Part shown: in pieces, positions 1 through 7,626 of the stretch | How positions within the stretch are numbered: position 1 is the stretch's first letter | How the letters are laid out: every line of letters begins with the position of its first letter | Origin: Alphaproteobacteria bacterium | GTDB taxonomy: Bacteria > Pseudomonadota > Alphaproteobacteria > Sphingomonadales > Emcibacteraceae | Length of the DNA stretch: 12,547 bases | Assembly: GCA_013152615.1 (NCBI GenBank) | Contig: JAADGA010000075.1 | Coordinates: forward strand, 1 to 12,547 | Direction of reading: 5' to 3' | Made by a program: the position numbers and the translations under genes | The notes under the pieces: generated by a model | Told to the model about the DNA's origin: nothing | Databases searched by the model: none | Seen by the model: the letters and a program-made list of their open reading frames with translations, nothing else

Positions 1-219
<219 letters not shown>

Positions 220-225
220 CTATCA

Positions 226-241
226 TTCAAGAGCCGTGCCA
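226..241 (-). promoter_or_regulatory. Sigma-54 (RpoN) promoter of glnK
   Basis: On the minus strand this reads TGGCACGGCTCTTGAA. It matches the sigma-54 consensus TGGCACG-N4-TTGCW at every fixed position except the -12 C, which is A here. The GG and the TTG have the correct 10-base spacing. The predicted start of transcription is near 214, giving a leader of about 28 bases that contains the glnK ribosome binding site. The match is direct; promoter activity is inferred. Confidence 0.8.
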
Positions 242-327
242 CTTTTGAGAAATTGGGTTAGCCTATTGAAAAACAGGGATATTTATAATTTCTAATCGAA
301 AAATCATGCTGTGGAAGCTATTGTTCA

Positions 328-372
328 TGGCTAAAATTTAGTCATATTCATGCAATGACTATTATTTAATCA
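328..372. promoter_or_regulatory. Two 17-bp dyads 28 bp apart, candidate enhancer for glnK
   Basis: TGGCTAAAATTTAGTCA (328-344) and TGACTATTATTTAATCA (356-372) are imperfect palindromes whose centres are exactly 28 bp apart. They lie about 90 to 130 bp upstream of the glnK sigma-54 promoter. The same dyad with the same spacing occurs upstream of narK and nirB. A further half-like element begins TGCCG at 384, again in 28-bp phase. An NtrC-type activator is the natural candidate. The sites also lie in front of the divergent hydroxylase gene and could affect it. Confidence 0.6.
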
Positions 373-417
373 GCTATTTTATTTGCCGTTTCTGTCCGGG
401 ATAAGGTAAAAGGACAT

Positions 418-1644
418 ATGAAACCGACCAACCCCGATAAATTTGATGTGGTTATTTCCGGTGCCGGTGTTGTCGGTATGACCCTGGCGTCGGCGTTGGC
501 TCAAAATGGCTTTACGGTGGCACTGGTGGAATATGGCGATAGTGCCCATCAGATGACGGACCAGTTTGACGGTCGTGCCTATGCCATTTCCTATGCGCCT
601 TTTATGATGCTGAAGGCCCTCGGCCTATGGCACAGGGTTGGCCGCCATGCCCAGCCAATCACAGAAATCCACATTACCGATGGCCATTCTCCGCTGTTTC
701 TGCATTTTGATCACCGGGAGCTTGGCGCTGACGGCCCGCTCGGGCAGATGGTCGAGGTTCGTCATCTGCGCCGGGGGCTGTTTGATGCCATAACGGCAGA
801 AGAAAATATCACCCTGTTCAGCCCTGATCACATTACCGCGCTAACCCCGGTTGCCGGTGGCTGGCGGCTTACCCTTGACCGTGGTCGCGATATTACCGGG
901 ACGCTTGTGGTCTGTGCCGAGGGCAGGCGCGCGCCGCTGCGTGACCGAATGGGTATTAAAATCCACAGTCTGGACTATAACCAGACGGCGATTGTCACCA
1001 CGGTCCGCCATGAACTGGATCATGGGGGCACCGCTTATGAACGGTTTTATCCGGGCGGCCCGTTCGCCATTCTGCCGTTGCCGGGTCGCCAGTCTTCTAT
1101 CGTCTGGTGTGAACCGCCGTCGCGTGCCGGAATAATTATGGGGCTGTCGGATGCCGGGTTTGATGCGGAGCTGACAAAGAAATTTGGTGATTTCCTCGGC
1201 ACGGTCAGCCATCAGGGCAAACGCTGGTCATATCCGCTCAGCGCTCAATTGGCGGATGATTATCTGGCGCAACGTTTTTGCCTGATCGGGGATGCGGCGC
1301 ATGGGATTCATCCGATTGCCGGGCAGGGGTTTAACCTGGGCCTGCGCGATATTGCCGCCCTTGCCGAGGTCCTTGTTGATGCTCGCCGTCTGGGGGCGGA
1401 TATCGGGTCGAAAGCCACGCTGGAACGCTATCGGCGCTGGCGGCGCGGTGACAATAATATTCTGGCCGGGGGTATGGATGTGCTGACCCGGTTATTTTCC
1501 AATGATATTACCCCGATTCGTCTTGCCCGTGCTGCCGGACTGGGACTTGTCGGTGAAATTCCGCCCCTGAAGAAATTCTTCATGCGCCACGCCCGCGGCA
1601 CCATTGGCAAACTGCCAAAACTCCTCAAGGGCGAGAATATTTAG
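418..1644 (+). CDS. UbiH/UbiF/COQ6-family ubiquinone-biosynthesis FAD-dependent hydroxylase
   Basis: This is a flavoprotein monooxygenase (class A aromatic hydroxylase) of the family that adds hydroxyl groups to the ubiquinone ring, probably peripheral on the inner membrane. The visible landmarks are the N-terminal dinucleotide motif GAGVVG at residues 15-20, the DGRAYAIS motif at 51-58 typical of this subfamily, and the second FAD motif [18 protein letters not shown] starting at residue 291. At 408 residues it has full family length. The start is supported by AAGG shortly before the ATG. It is transcribed away from glnK, and a strong terminator lies about 310 bases downstream of its stop. 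The family is clear. Which ring position it hydroxylates (UbiH, UbiF, UbiL or UbiM type) cannot be read from the sequence, so no symbol is given. Confidence 0.93.
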   Translation: MKPTNPDKFDVVISGAGVVGMTLASALAQNGFTVALVEYGDSAHQMTDQFDGRAYAISYAPFMMLKALGLWHRVGRHAQPITEIHITDGHSPLFLHFDHRELGADGPLGQMVEVRHLRRGLFDAITAEENITLFSPDHITALTPVAGGWRLTLDRGRDITGTLVVCAEGRRAPLRDRMGIKIHSLDYNQTAIVTTVRHELDHGGTAYERFYPGGPFAILPLPGRQSSIVWCEPPSRAGIIMGLSDAGFDAELTKKFGDFLGTVSHQGKRWSYPLSAQLADDYLAQRFCLIGDAAHGIHPIAGQGFNLGLRDIAALAEVLVDARRLGADIGSKATLERYRRWRRGDNNILAGGMDVLTRLFSNDITPIRLARAAGLGLVGEIPPLKKFFMRHARGTIGKLPKLLKGENI

Positions 1645-1645
1645 C

Positions 1646-1963
1646 ACTTCAGAGATACATAAGGGTCAGGACCCCAGCCTGAATGTCGATACCACCTAGG
1701 GCGCTGATGTCGTTTCTGCTGTGATTAACGATTTGGTCAGGATTCTGGCTGGCGTCAGGCGGGAACTGAAAGAAAACTGGTCTGTTCGCCAGCCGTCCGT
1801 GAAAAAAGCCAGCCGTTTGTGAAAATGTGAAAAAAAGCCAGCCGCTTGTGAAATCAATCGTTGGTGAAACCAGCCGTTTGTGAAAAAAAACAGTCGTCCG
1901 GGTAAAAAGCCAGCCGGAGCGTCAATCACAAGCAGAAGAGTCGGCATAACGAAAAAGCAAGAC
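1646..1963 (+). pseudogene. Possible decayed reading frame of unknown function
   Basis: One plus-strand frame reads as plausible protein interrupted by three in-frame stops (TAG near 1697, TGA near 1820, TGA near 1862). After the first stop comes ADVVSAVINDLVRILAG and then RRELKENWSV, which look like amphipathic helix. A lysine/alanine/proline-rich tail with KKAS, KKPAA and GKKPAGA patches follows, ending in a stop inside the terminator stem. No start codon with a ribosome binding site was found. The frame could be a remnant gene or chance reading through repeats, and I do not recognise the family. The confident features of this stretch are the repeat patch and the terminator. Confidence 0.25.
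1788..1917 (+). repeat. Degenerate short tandem repeat, unit about GCCAGCCGTTTGTGAAAA
   Basis: At least five imperfect copies of a unit near 18-20 bases are visible, at about 1788, 1808, 1837, 1870 and 1890, with a partial copy at 1909. Each has CCAGCCG or a near variant, then YYGTG and an A-run. Unit length is irregular, with extra bases after the second copy and a diverged segment at 1854-1869, so the frame changes between copies. There are no spacers of constant length and no CRISPR-like architecture. Confidence 0.8.
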
Positions 1964-1990
1964 TGAATCACCAGTCTTGCTTTTTAAATT
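1952..1990 (+). terminator. Rho-independent terminator
   Basis: AAAAAGCAAGACTG (1952-1965) pairs perfectly over 14 bp with CAGTCTTGCTTTTT (1972-1985) around a 6-base loop, and T-rich sequence follows. The A-run and T-run are part of the stem, so it could work on both strands. It closes the transcript entering from the hydroxylase gene and separates it from the next promoter. Confidence 0.9.
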
Positions 1991-2058
1991 TTTTAAATTA
2001 TTTTTGGTCGATATAATTATTTATTTTTTCGACGGGGTGTAGTTTTTCCCTCCCCTGA

Positions 2059-2086
2059 CTTGGGCCTCACGTTCGATTGCTATAAT
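2059..2086 (+). promoter_or_regulatory. Sigma-70-type promoter with extended -10
   Basis: A perfect TATAAT at 2081-2086 is preceded by TGC, giving an extended -10. CTTGGG at 2059-2064 serves as a weak -35 with a 16-base spacer. It lies between the terminator and the next gene and points into the secreted-protein/proS genes. The leader to the next start codon would be about 145 bases. No riboswitch was recognised in that leader, only short palindromes such as TGGTTAACCA at 2177-2186. Confidence 0.6.
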
Positions 2087-2239
2087 AGGCCGGCTTATTG
2101 TGGTTGTCATCAATAAAAATCAGGTTTGGATAAATTTATCAACATCTGTTGCAAAAAACACACATGTATGGGATGCTGGTTAACCAAGGCTGTTACAGGG
2201 ATATTCCGGGGAATTGCAGGGATTGCGGGAGAAAACATC

Positions 2240-2689
2240 ATGTGGCGATGTATTTTTGCAACATTAATTATTAACAAAATCTTAATATTTCCAAGTGTTT
2301 CCGCCGAAAGCAAAGCGGTGGTAACGGTTGAGTCCTGTCGGCGGCTGACCGCCTATATTGCCGCGAATGACGTCACCTACAAGGCCGGGGTGGACGTGCG
2401 GGGGCGGGCGGTAAAACCGGCTGATTTGTCGCCCACGCCAAATCTCGGGTTAAAAGACCAGATTTCTTTCCAGCTGATTCTCGATATAGCCAGGCAAAGC
2501 CGGGCCGGTAAAAAAACTTTAAAACAGTTTCGCGGCCACTCTGCTTTCGGGCGTGGTCTCAGGGGCCGGATGGATCTGGGCAGGATTGTTATCAAGAACG
2601 GCACGGTAACCCTTGACGGCAAACCGCTGGCGGCGCCACAGCAAACAAAACTGTATCAATTTTGCCTGCAAAACAAAAAACACCATTAA
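2240..2689 (+). CDS. Small secreted (periplasmic) protein of unknown function
   Basis: This 149-residue protein begins with a Sec-type signal peptide: MWRC, a hydrophobic core IFATLIINKILIF, and a likely cleavage after SVSA near residue 21. The mature part contains YIAANDVTYKAGVDVRGRAV, then PADLSP, and ends in a strand-like section with IKNGTVTLDGKPL. The ATG at 2240 is preferred over an upstream in-frame TTG at 2126 because GGGAGAAAA lies just before it and because the signal peptide starts there. It is upstream of proS in the same direction with a 68-base gap. The body resembles small conserved hypothetical proteins of alphaproteobacteria, but I cannot name a family or function. Confidence 0.8.
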   Translation: MWRCIFATLIINKILIFPSVSAESKAVVTVESCRRLTAYIAANDVTYKAGVDVRGRAVKPADLSPTPNLGLKDQISFQLILDIARQSRAGKKTLKQFRGHSAFGRGLRGRMDLGRIVIKNGTVTLDGKPLAAPQQTKLYQFCLQNKKHH

Positions 2690-2757
2690 CGATCTGGTAA
2701 TAACCGGGCGAGACGGTTATAAAAACGGCATAATTTACGTCATAAAGGTTTTTTAAT

Positions 2758-4062
2758 ATGCGTCTTTCATCCTGTTTTATGCCGACCCTGAGGGAGAACC
2801 CGGCGGAGGCCCAGGTTAGCTCTCACCGCCTGATGCTGCGTGCCGGACTGATTAGGCAGGCCAGTGCCGGGATTTATATCTGGCTGCCGCTCGGGCTTCG
2901 GGTGTTGCGCAAGATCGAGCAGATCGTGCGTGAGGAACAGGACCGGGCCGGGGCGCAGGAAATCCTGATGCCAACCATTCAGTCGGCGGAGTTGTGGCAG
3001 GAAAGCGGTCGTTATGACGCTTACGGCAAGGAAATGCTGCGCATCAGTGACCGCCATGGCCGTGAAATGCTTTATGGTCCGACCAATGAGGAAATGGTAA
3101 CCGATCTGTTCCGGAGCAATATCAATTCCTATAAAGACCTGCCGAAAATGCTCTATCATATCCAGTGGAAATTCCGCGATGAAATCCGCCCGCGCTTTGG
3201 CATCATGCGCGGCCGTGAGTTCCTGATGAAGGATAATTACAGCTTTGACATCGACGCGGAGGCCGGGCGGCTTTCCTATAACAAAATGTATGTCGCTTAT
3301 CTGCGGACCTTTGCCCGTCTCGGGCTGGTGGCAATCCCGGTCAGGGCCGATACCGGGGCTATCGGCGGCGACCTCAGCCATGAATTTCAGATTCTGGCGG
3401 AAACCGGCGAAAGCACGCTCTATTATGACAAGGCGATTGAGGATTTTGAACTGAGCAGCCTGAGCGGTGACATCGCGCCGGCAACCATTGAAAAATTACA
3501 GGGCCTCTATGCGATGGAGGAGGAAAAGCATGACCCGAAAAATTGTCCGGTGGCCCCGGAGGATTTGCGTACCGCAAAGGGGATTGAAGTCGGCCATATT
3601 TTCTTTTTTGGCACCAAATATTCCGCAGCGATGAAGGCAACCGTTGCCGGGCCGGACGGTAAGCTTACCCCGGTGGAGATGGGATCATATGGTATCGGGG
3701 TCTCGCGTCTGGTCGGGGCGCTGATTGAGGCCGGTCATGATGACGATGGCATTATCTGGCCCGAGGCGGTCGCCCCTTATAAAGTCGGTCTGATCAACCT
3801 GCGGGTCAAAGACGACGGTTGCACGGCGGCGTGCGATGATCTCTATCACCGGCTGACACAGGCCGGGGTTGAAGTATTATATGATGACCGCAATATTGGT
3901 GCTGGCGGTAAATTTGCCGATATGGATTTGATCGGCCTGCCGTGGCAGTTGATTGTTGGTCCCCGGGGGCTGAAAAATGCGCTGGTCGAGCTGAAATGCC
4001 GGGCAACGGGCGCGCGCGAGCAGTTGTCGATAGCGGCTGCCCTCGGAAAACTGGGGGCATAG
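2758..4062 (+). CDS. proS: Prolyl-tRNA synthetase (short alphaproteobacterial type)
   Basis: This cytoplasmic class II aminoacyl-tRNA synthetase charges tRNA-Pro with proline. The 434 residues show the N-terminal [12 protein letters not shown] region (35-46), the GPTNEE motif (107-112), motif 2 [20 protein letters not shown] (139-158) and motif 3 [17 protein letters not shown] (308-324). An anticodon-binding domain follows from about residue 340, with [12 protein letters not shown] at 375-386. Residues about 225-275 form only a short linker where enterobacterial enzymes carry an editing insert of roughly 180 residues. This short form is usual in alphaproteobacteria, where trans-editing proteins may compensate. 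An AAAGG ribosome binding site precedes the ATG. lolC starts three bases after the stop, so the two are surely cotranscribed. Confidence 0.97.
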   Translation: MRLSSCFMPTLRENPAEAQVSSHRLMLRAGLIRQASAGIYIWLPLGLRVLRKIEQIVREEQDRAGAQEILMPTIQSAELWQESGRYDAYGKEMLRISDRHGREMLYGPTNEEMVTDLFRSNINSYKDLPKMLYHIQWKFRDEIRPRFGIMRGREFLMKDNYSFDIDAEAGRLSYNKMYVAYLRTFARLGLVAIPVRADTGAIGGDLSHEFQILAETGESTLYYDKAIEDFELSSLSGDIAPATIEKLQGLYAMEEEKHDPKNCPVAPEDLRTAKGIEVGHIFFFGTKYSAAMKATVAGPDGKLTPVEMGSYGIGVSRLVGALIEAGHDDDGIIWPEAVAPYKVGLINLRVKDDGCTAACDDLYHRLTQAGVEVLYDDRNIGAGGKFADMDLIGLPWQLIVGPRGLKNALVELKCRATGAREQLSIAAALGKLGA

Positions 4063-4065
4063 GAT

Positions 4066-5322
4066 ATGTTCAGGGCCTATGAGTGGATGGTGGCGATGCG
4101 CTATCTGAAAATCAGGAGCAATGAGGGCTTTGTCACTCTGGTGGCGCTATTTTCCCTGCTTGGCATCACCATCGGAGTGATGGTGTTGATTGTCACCATG
4201 TCGGTGATGAACGGCTTTCGTCAGGATCTGCTCGACAAGGTTATCGGCTTTAACGGTCACATGCTCTATCAGCCTGCGGGCGGGCGGATGAGCGATTATG
4301 ACGCGGCGGTGGCGCGGCTGAAAAAAGTTAAAAATGTCGTCAGCGTCCTGCCGATTATCGAGGGCAATGCGCTCGCGACTTTTGGCAGTTACAGCGTACC
4401 GGCGCTGGTGCGCGGCATCAGGCCGGGGGATATCCGCCAGATGCCGCTGATTGCCGATAATATCAAGCAGGGGACGCTGGCTGATTTTGGCAAGGGTGAT
4501 GACGATATTGTCATTGGCAAGCGGCTGGCGGATAAATATAACCTTGTGCCCGGTGACCGGGTGACATTGATCACGCCGCGTGGCCGGGTGACCCCGTTTG
4601 GCACCGTGCCGCGCATCGCCAGCTACAAGATCGTCGCCGTCTTTGAGGTTGGTGAATATAATTATGATCTTGGCTATTTCTTCATGCCGTTGAGGCAGGC
4701 CCAGCGCTATTTTCAGTATGGCAATCAGGTCGGCGGGCTGGAAATCAGCCTGACCAATCCGGATTTGATCACCAAAATGTTTGATACGGTGCAAAATGTT
4801 ACCCGTCAGTTCGGGCCGGGCGGACGGCTGGTTGACTGGCGCATCCTCAACCGCAGTTTCTTTAACGCACTGCAGGTGGAACGCAATGTGATGTTCATCA
4901 TCCTGTCGTTTATCATTCTGGTGGCGGTATTCAATATCATTTCAACCATGATCATGATGGTGAAAAACAAGACCCGCGATGTCGCTATTTTGCGCACTAT
5001 CGGGGTGTCGAGCAGTTCCATTATGCGGATATTTTTCATTGTCGGCTCCTGTATCGGTGTGATCGGCACCGCCCTTGGCACTATTCTGGGGCTGGCGATT
5101 GCCTATAATGTTCAGGCAATACTCGATTTTATCGAGCGTATGACCGGGCTTAGCCTGTGGGACGGCAAGGTGCGCTTTCTGTCTGAAATTCCGTCGGTGG
5201 TTAATGAGCAGGAGGTGGTGATTGTGGTGGTTGTCGCTCTGGGCTTAAGCTTCCTCGCGACCCTGCTGCCGGCGTGGCGGGCGGCAAAAGTCGATCCGGT
5301 ACAGTCGTTACGCTATGAGTAG
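4066..5322 (+). CDS. lolC: Lipoprotein-releasing ABC transporter permease LolC/LolE
   Basis: This is the inner-membrane subunit of the Lol complex that extracts outer-membrane lipoproteins and passes them to LolA. It has the MacB/LolC fold: transmembrane segment 1 at about residues 22-45, a large periplasmic domain at 46-270, and three C-terminal segments at about 275-298, 319-345 and 383-402. The coupling region KTRDVAILRTIGVS (302-315) contacts the ATPase, and the protein ends near PAWRAAKVDPVQSLRYE. The 418 residues are full family length. AGGAT precedes the ATG. It is translated immediately after proS and is followed nine bases later by lolD. Many alphaproteobacteria have one such permease acting as homodimer, so LolC versus LolE naming is conventional. 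Confidence 0.95.
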   Translation: MFRAYEWMVAMRYLKIRSNEGFVTLVALFSLLGITIGVMVLIVTMSVMNGFRQDLLDKVIGFNGHMLYQPAGGRMSDYDAAVARLKKVKNVVSVLPIIEGNALATFGSYSVPALVRGIRPGDIRQMPLIADNIKQGTLADFGKGDDDIVIGKRLADKYNLVPGDRVTLITPRGRVTPFGTVPRIASYKIVAVFEVGEYNYDLGYFFMPLRQAQRYFQYGNQVGGLEISLTNPDLITKMFDTVQNVTRQFGPGGRLVDWRILNRSFFNALQVERNVMFIILSFIILVAVFNIISTMIMMVKNKTRDVAILRTIGVSSSSIMRIFFIVGSCIGVIGTALGTILGLAIAYNVQAILDFIERMTGLSLWDGKVRFLSEIPSVVNEQEVVIVVVVALGLSFLATLLPAWRAAKVDPVQSLRYE

Positions 5323-5331
5323 GGGGGAAAT

Positions 5332-6007
5332 ATGAGCAAAAAGATTCTGGAATTACAGGATATTCACCGCCATTTTATTCAGGGGGAGAAGGATCTGCAT
5401 ATCCTGAAGGGGGTGAATTTCACCCTGAAAACGGCGGAGGTGGTTGTCGCTTGTCGGCGCGTCGGGGTCGGGCAAATCGACCCTGCTTCAGATCGCCGGT
5501 CTGCTTGACGGCAGGATTGACGGCGAAGTGATTGTCGATGGCCTTGCCTGTAGCGCCCTGTCCGATAACCGCCGCACCCGTATCCGTCGCTATGATATTG
5601 GATTTATTTATCAAATTCACCATTTGCTGCCGGAATTTACCGCACTGGAAAATGTTATCCTGCCACAAATCATTGCCGGAATATCCAGGGGAAAAGCCAG
5701 AAAGCATGCCCGGGAGATGCTGGAGAAGCTCGGGCTGGGGTCGCGCCTTGATCATCGGCCCGCCGAATTGTCCGGCGGTGAACAGCAGCGGGTCGCCATT
5801 GCCCGCGCCCTGATAAATCATCCGAAAATCCTGCTGGCGGACGAGCCGACCGGCAATCTCGATGAGGCCACTGGCAATAGCGTGATGACGGAACTGTTGC
5901 GCCTGTCACGTGATGAAGGTATCGCCGCCCTGATCGCCACCCATAACATCACCCTCGCCAGAAAAATGGACCGCAGCGTCACCCTGCATAACGGAATTTT
6001 GAGCTGA
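5332..6007 (+). CDS. lolD: Lipoprotein-releasing ABC transporter ATPase LolD, frame interrupted by a one-base shift
   Basis: LolD is the ATP-hydrolysing partner of LolC. The first 37 codons ([15 protein letters not shown] to LKTAEVV) read in one frame from the ATG at 5332, preceded by GGGGGGAAA. Near 5443-5446 the frame moves by one base, and the rest continues intact to 6007. The second part has Walker [11 protein letters not shown]-loop [10 protein letters not shown], signature [15 protein letters not shown], Walker [13 protein letters not shown] and the H-loop ATHN. Removing one base at 5443-5446 restores the expected [13 protein letters not shown] and a protein of about 224 residues, the normal length. 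Read literally, the first frame stops at 5508. A TTG at 5444 could start a version lacking the first 37 residues. As the gene is usually essential, a sequencing error or recoding is likelier than true loss. Confidence 0.85.
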
Positions 6008-6142
6008 TAAATTCTGCCGTTTCCTGCTTTTGGCGGCGGCTGGCGCGATAGATGTAATATCCGGGAGCCCGGTGTGTTTATCCTTTGCCATGAGTGATTT
6101 ACGTAGTAAGTAAGGATATGTTTTAACCAGAGAGTAAAAATT

Positions 6143-7519
6143 ATGGTAGTTTCCGCAACCGCGTCTGATGCCCCCCCCTATGATGTGAATGATCGCGCCT
6201 TTCTCGGCCACCCCAAGGGGCTGGCTTACCTTGCTTTTACCGAAGCATGGGAGCGTTTTTCATTTTATGGTATGCAGGCGCTTCTGGTCCTCTATATGAT
6301 AAATTTGTTATTCTTGCCGGGCCACATTGAAAATATAGTTTTTTTCAATAGTTTCCGCCATCTTTTTGGCAATGTCAGCGGGCAGGCGCTGGCGTCGGAA
6401 ATTTTTGGCACCTATACCGCACTCGTTTATCTTACGCCGATTCTGGGCGGATTTATCGCGGATCGGATGCTGGGCAAGCGGCGCACGGTAATTCTCGGGG
6501 CGGTGACGATGGCGCTCGGTCACTTCCTGATGGCATTCGAATCCTCTTTTCTCTTTGCGCTGCTGGCGCTGGTGATCGGTAGCGGGCTGTTGAAAGGTAA
6601 TATCTCCAGTCAGGTCAGCGCACTGTATAAGCCGGGCGACCTGCGCCGGGCCGATGCCTTTCAGATTTTTTATCTTGGCATTAACGCCGGCGTTATTCTG
6701 GCGCCGCTCGTGGTTGGCACCCTTGGCGAAAAAGTCGGCTGGCACTGGGGCTTTGGCGCGGCCGGGGTCGGGATGCTGGTTGGGCTTGTCATCTATTTAT
6801 CCGGCCAGAAGTACCTCCCGCGTGAGCATTTCAAACCAAGGCTCCGTAAAGATCCCACTAAAAAATCAAAGAAATTCACCGCTCAGGAACGGCTGGCTCT
6901 GGTGTCGCTGCTTATTCTTATTCCGGTGCTGGCGGTGGCGATCATTCCCAATAATCAGATATTTAATGCCTATCTGGTGTGGGCCAATGACCGGTTTGAT
7001 CTGGTATTTTTCGGCACGCGGCTGCCGACAACTTGGCTGATTACCCTGGACAGTGTCGTCAGTGTCAGTTTTCTGGCCATTGTCGCCCTGTTCTATCGCT
7101 GGTATGGCAAACATTGGAAAGAGCCGGATGAGCTTACCAAAATTATCATTGGGTCGGTGTTTTCATTCCTCGGGATGATGTGCCTGTTTATTGCTGCGAT
7201 GACGCCTGCCGGTGATAAAATCGGCCTGTTCTGGCCGGTTATGTTCCATGTTATTAACAGTATAGCCTTTGCCCATATCCTGCCGGTGAGCCTTGCCCTG
7301 TTTGCCAGACTGGCCCCCAAAGCCATCAATGCCACCGTTATCGGGCTGTATTTTCTCGCCTTTTTCTTTGGCAATATGATGGTTGGCTGGATTGGCAGTT
7401 TCTATGAAACCATGTCGACAACCAATTTCTGGCTGCTTCATGCCGGTTTTGCCGTCGGTACAGGAATAGTTTTTATACTGTTTAAAATTACAGTATTTAA
7501 ACGGCTCGCCCCGACGTGA
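6143..7519 (+). CDS. POT/PTR-family proton-coupled peptide transporter
   Basis: This inner-membrane MFS-fold symporter imports di- and tripeptides with protons. Family hallmarks are the ExxER proton-coupling motif in EAWERFSFYG (residues 34-43), the PTR2 signature GGFIADRMLGKRRTVILG after the second helix pair, and FQIFYLGINAGVILAPL with the conserved FYxxIN core. At 458 residues it has about 12 to 14 hydrophobic segments, ordinary for bacterial Dtp-type proteins. The start at 6143 has GAGAG eight to twelve bases upstream. Codons 10-12 contain an uninterrupted run of eight C, a possible slippage site. The 135-base gap after lolD shows no convincing terminator, so partial read-through from lolD is possible. 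Substrate range cannot be told from sequence. Confidence 0.92.
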   Translation: MVVSATASDAPPYDVNDRAFLGHPKGLAYLAFTEAWERFSFYGMQALLVLYMINLLFLPGHIENIVFFNSFRHLFGNVSGQALASEIFGTYTALVYLTPILGGFIADRMLGKRRTVILGAVTMALGHFLMAFESSFLFALLALVIGSGLLKGNISSQVSALYKPGDLRRADAFQIFYLGINAGVILAPLVVGTLGEKVGWHWGFGAAGVGMLVGLVIYLSGQKYLPREHFKPRLRKDPTKKSKKFTAQERLALVSLLILIPVLAVAIIPNNQIFNAYLVWANDRFDLVFFGTRLPTTWLITLDSVVSVSFLAIVALFYRWYGKHWKEPDELTKIIIGSVFSFLGMMCLFIAAMTPAGDKIGLFWPVMFHVINSIAFAHILPVSLALFARLAPKAINATVIGLYFLAFFFGNMMVGWIGSFYETMSTTNFWLLHAGFAVGTGIVFILFKITVFKRLAPT

Positions 7520-7626
7520 CGCCACGCGGGACATGGCTGGGGAACATGGAAACAAGGTAAATGGCTTCTGAAGAATTACCATGGCAGGGGAGGGGAAATA
7601 TCCTTGCCCTCGTCATGCAAATAAAT

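Noticed and set aside
1788..1917. CRISPR array
   Set aside because: The repeats are contiguous and degenerate, with no unique spacers of regular length.
1696..1971. Minus-strand open frame of 91 codons across the repeat patch
   Set aside because: It starts inside the terminator loop, has no ribosome binding site, and its low-complexity sequence follows from the repeats on the other strand.
2126..2239. N-terminal extension of the secreted protein from a TTG at 2126
   Set aside because: It has no good ribosome binding site, and it would bury the signal peptide that begins at the ATG at 2240.
2700..2720. ATAACCG/CGGTTAT hairpin between the secreted protein gene and proS
   Set aside because: It is a 7-bp stem with no U-run, too weak to call a terminator or attenuator.
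6061..6072. CCGGGAGCCCGG palindrome after lolD
   Set aside because: The two-base loop and lack of a T-run make it unsuitable as a terminator, and no other role is evident.
7520..7626. Search for a terminator between the convergent peptide transporter and narK genes
   Set aside because: Only imperfect pairing (GAGGG...CCCTC) without a U-run was found, so nothing is called in these 107 bases.
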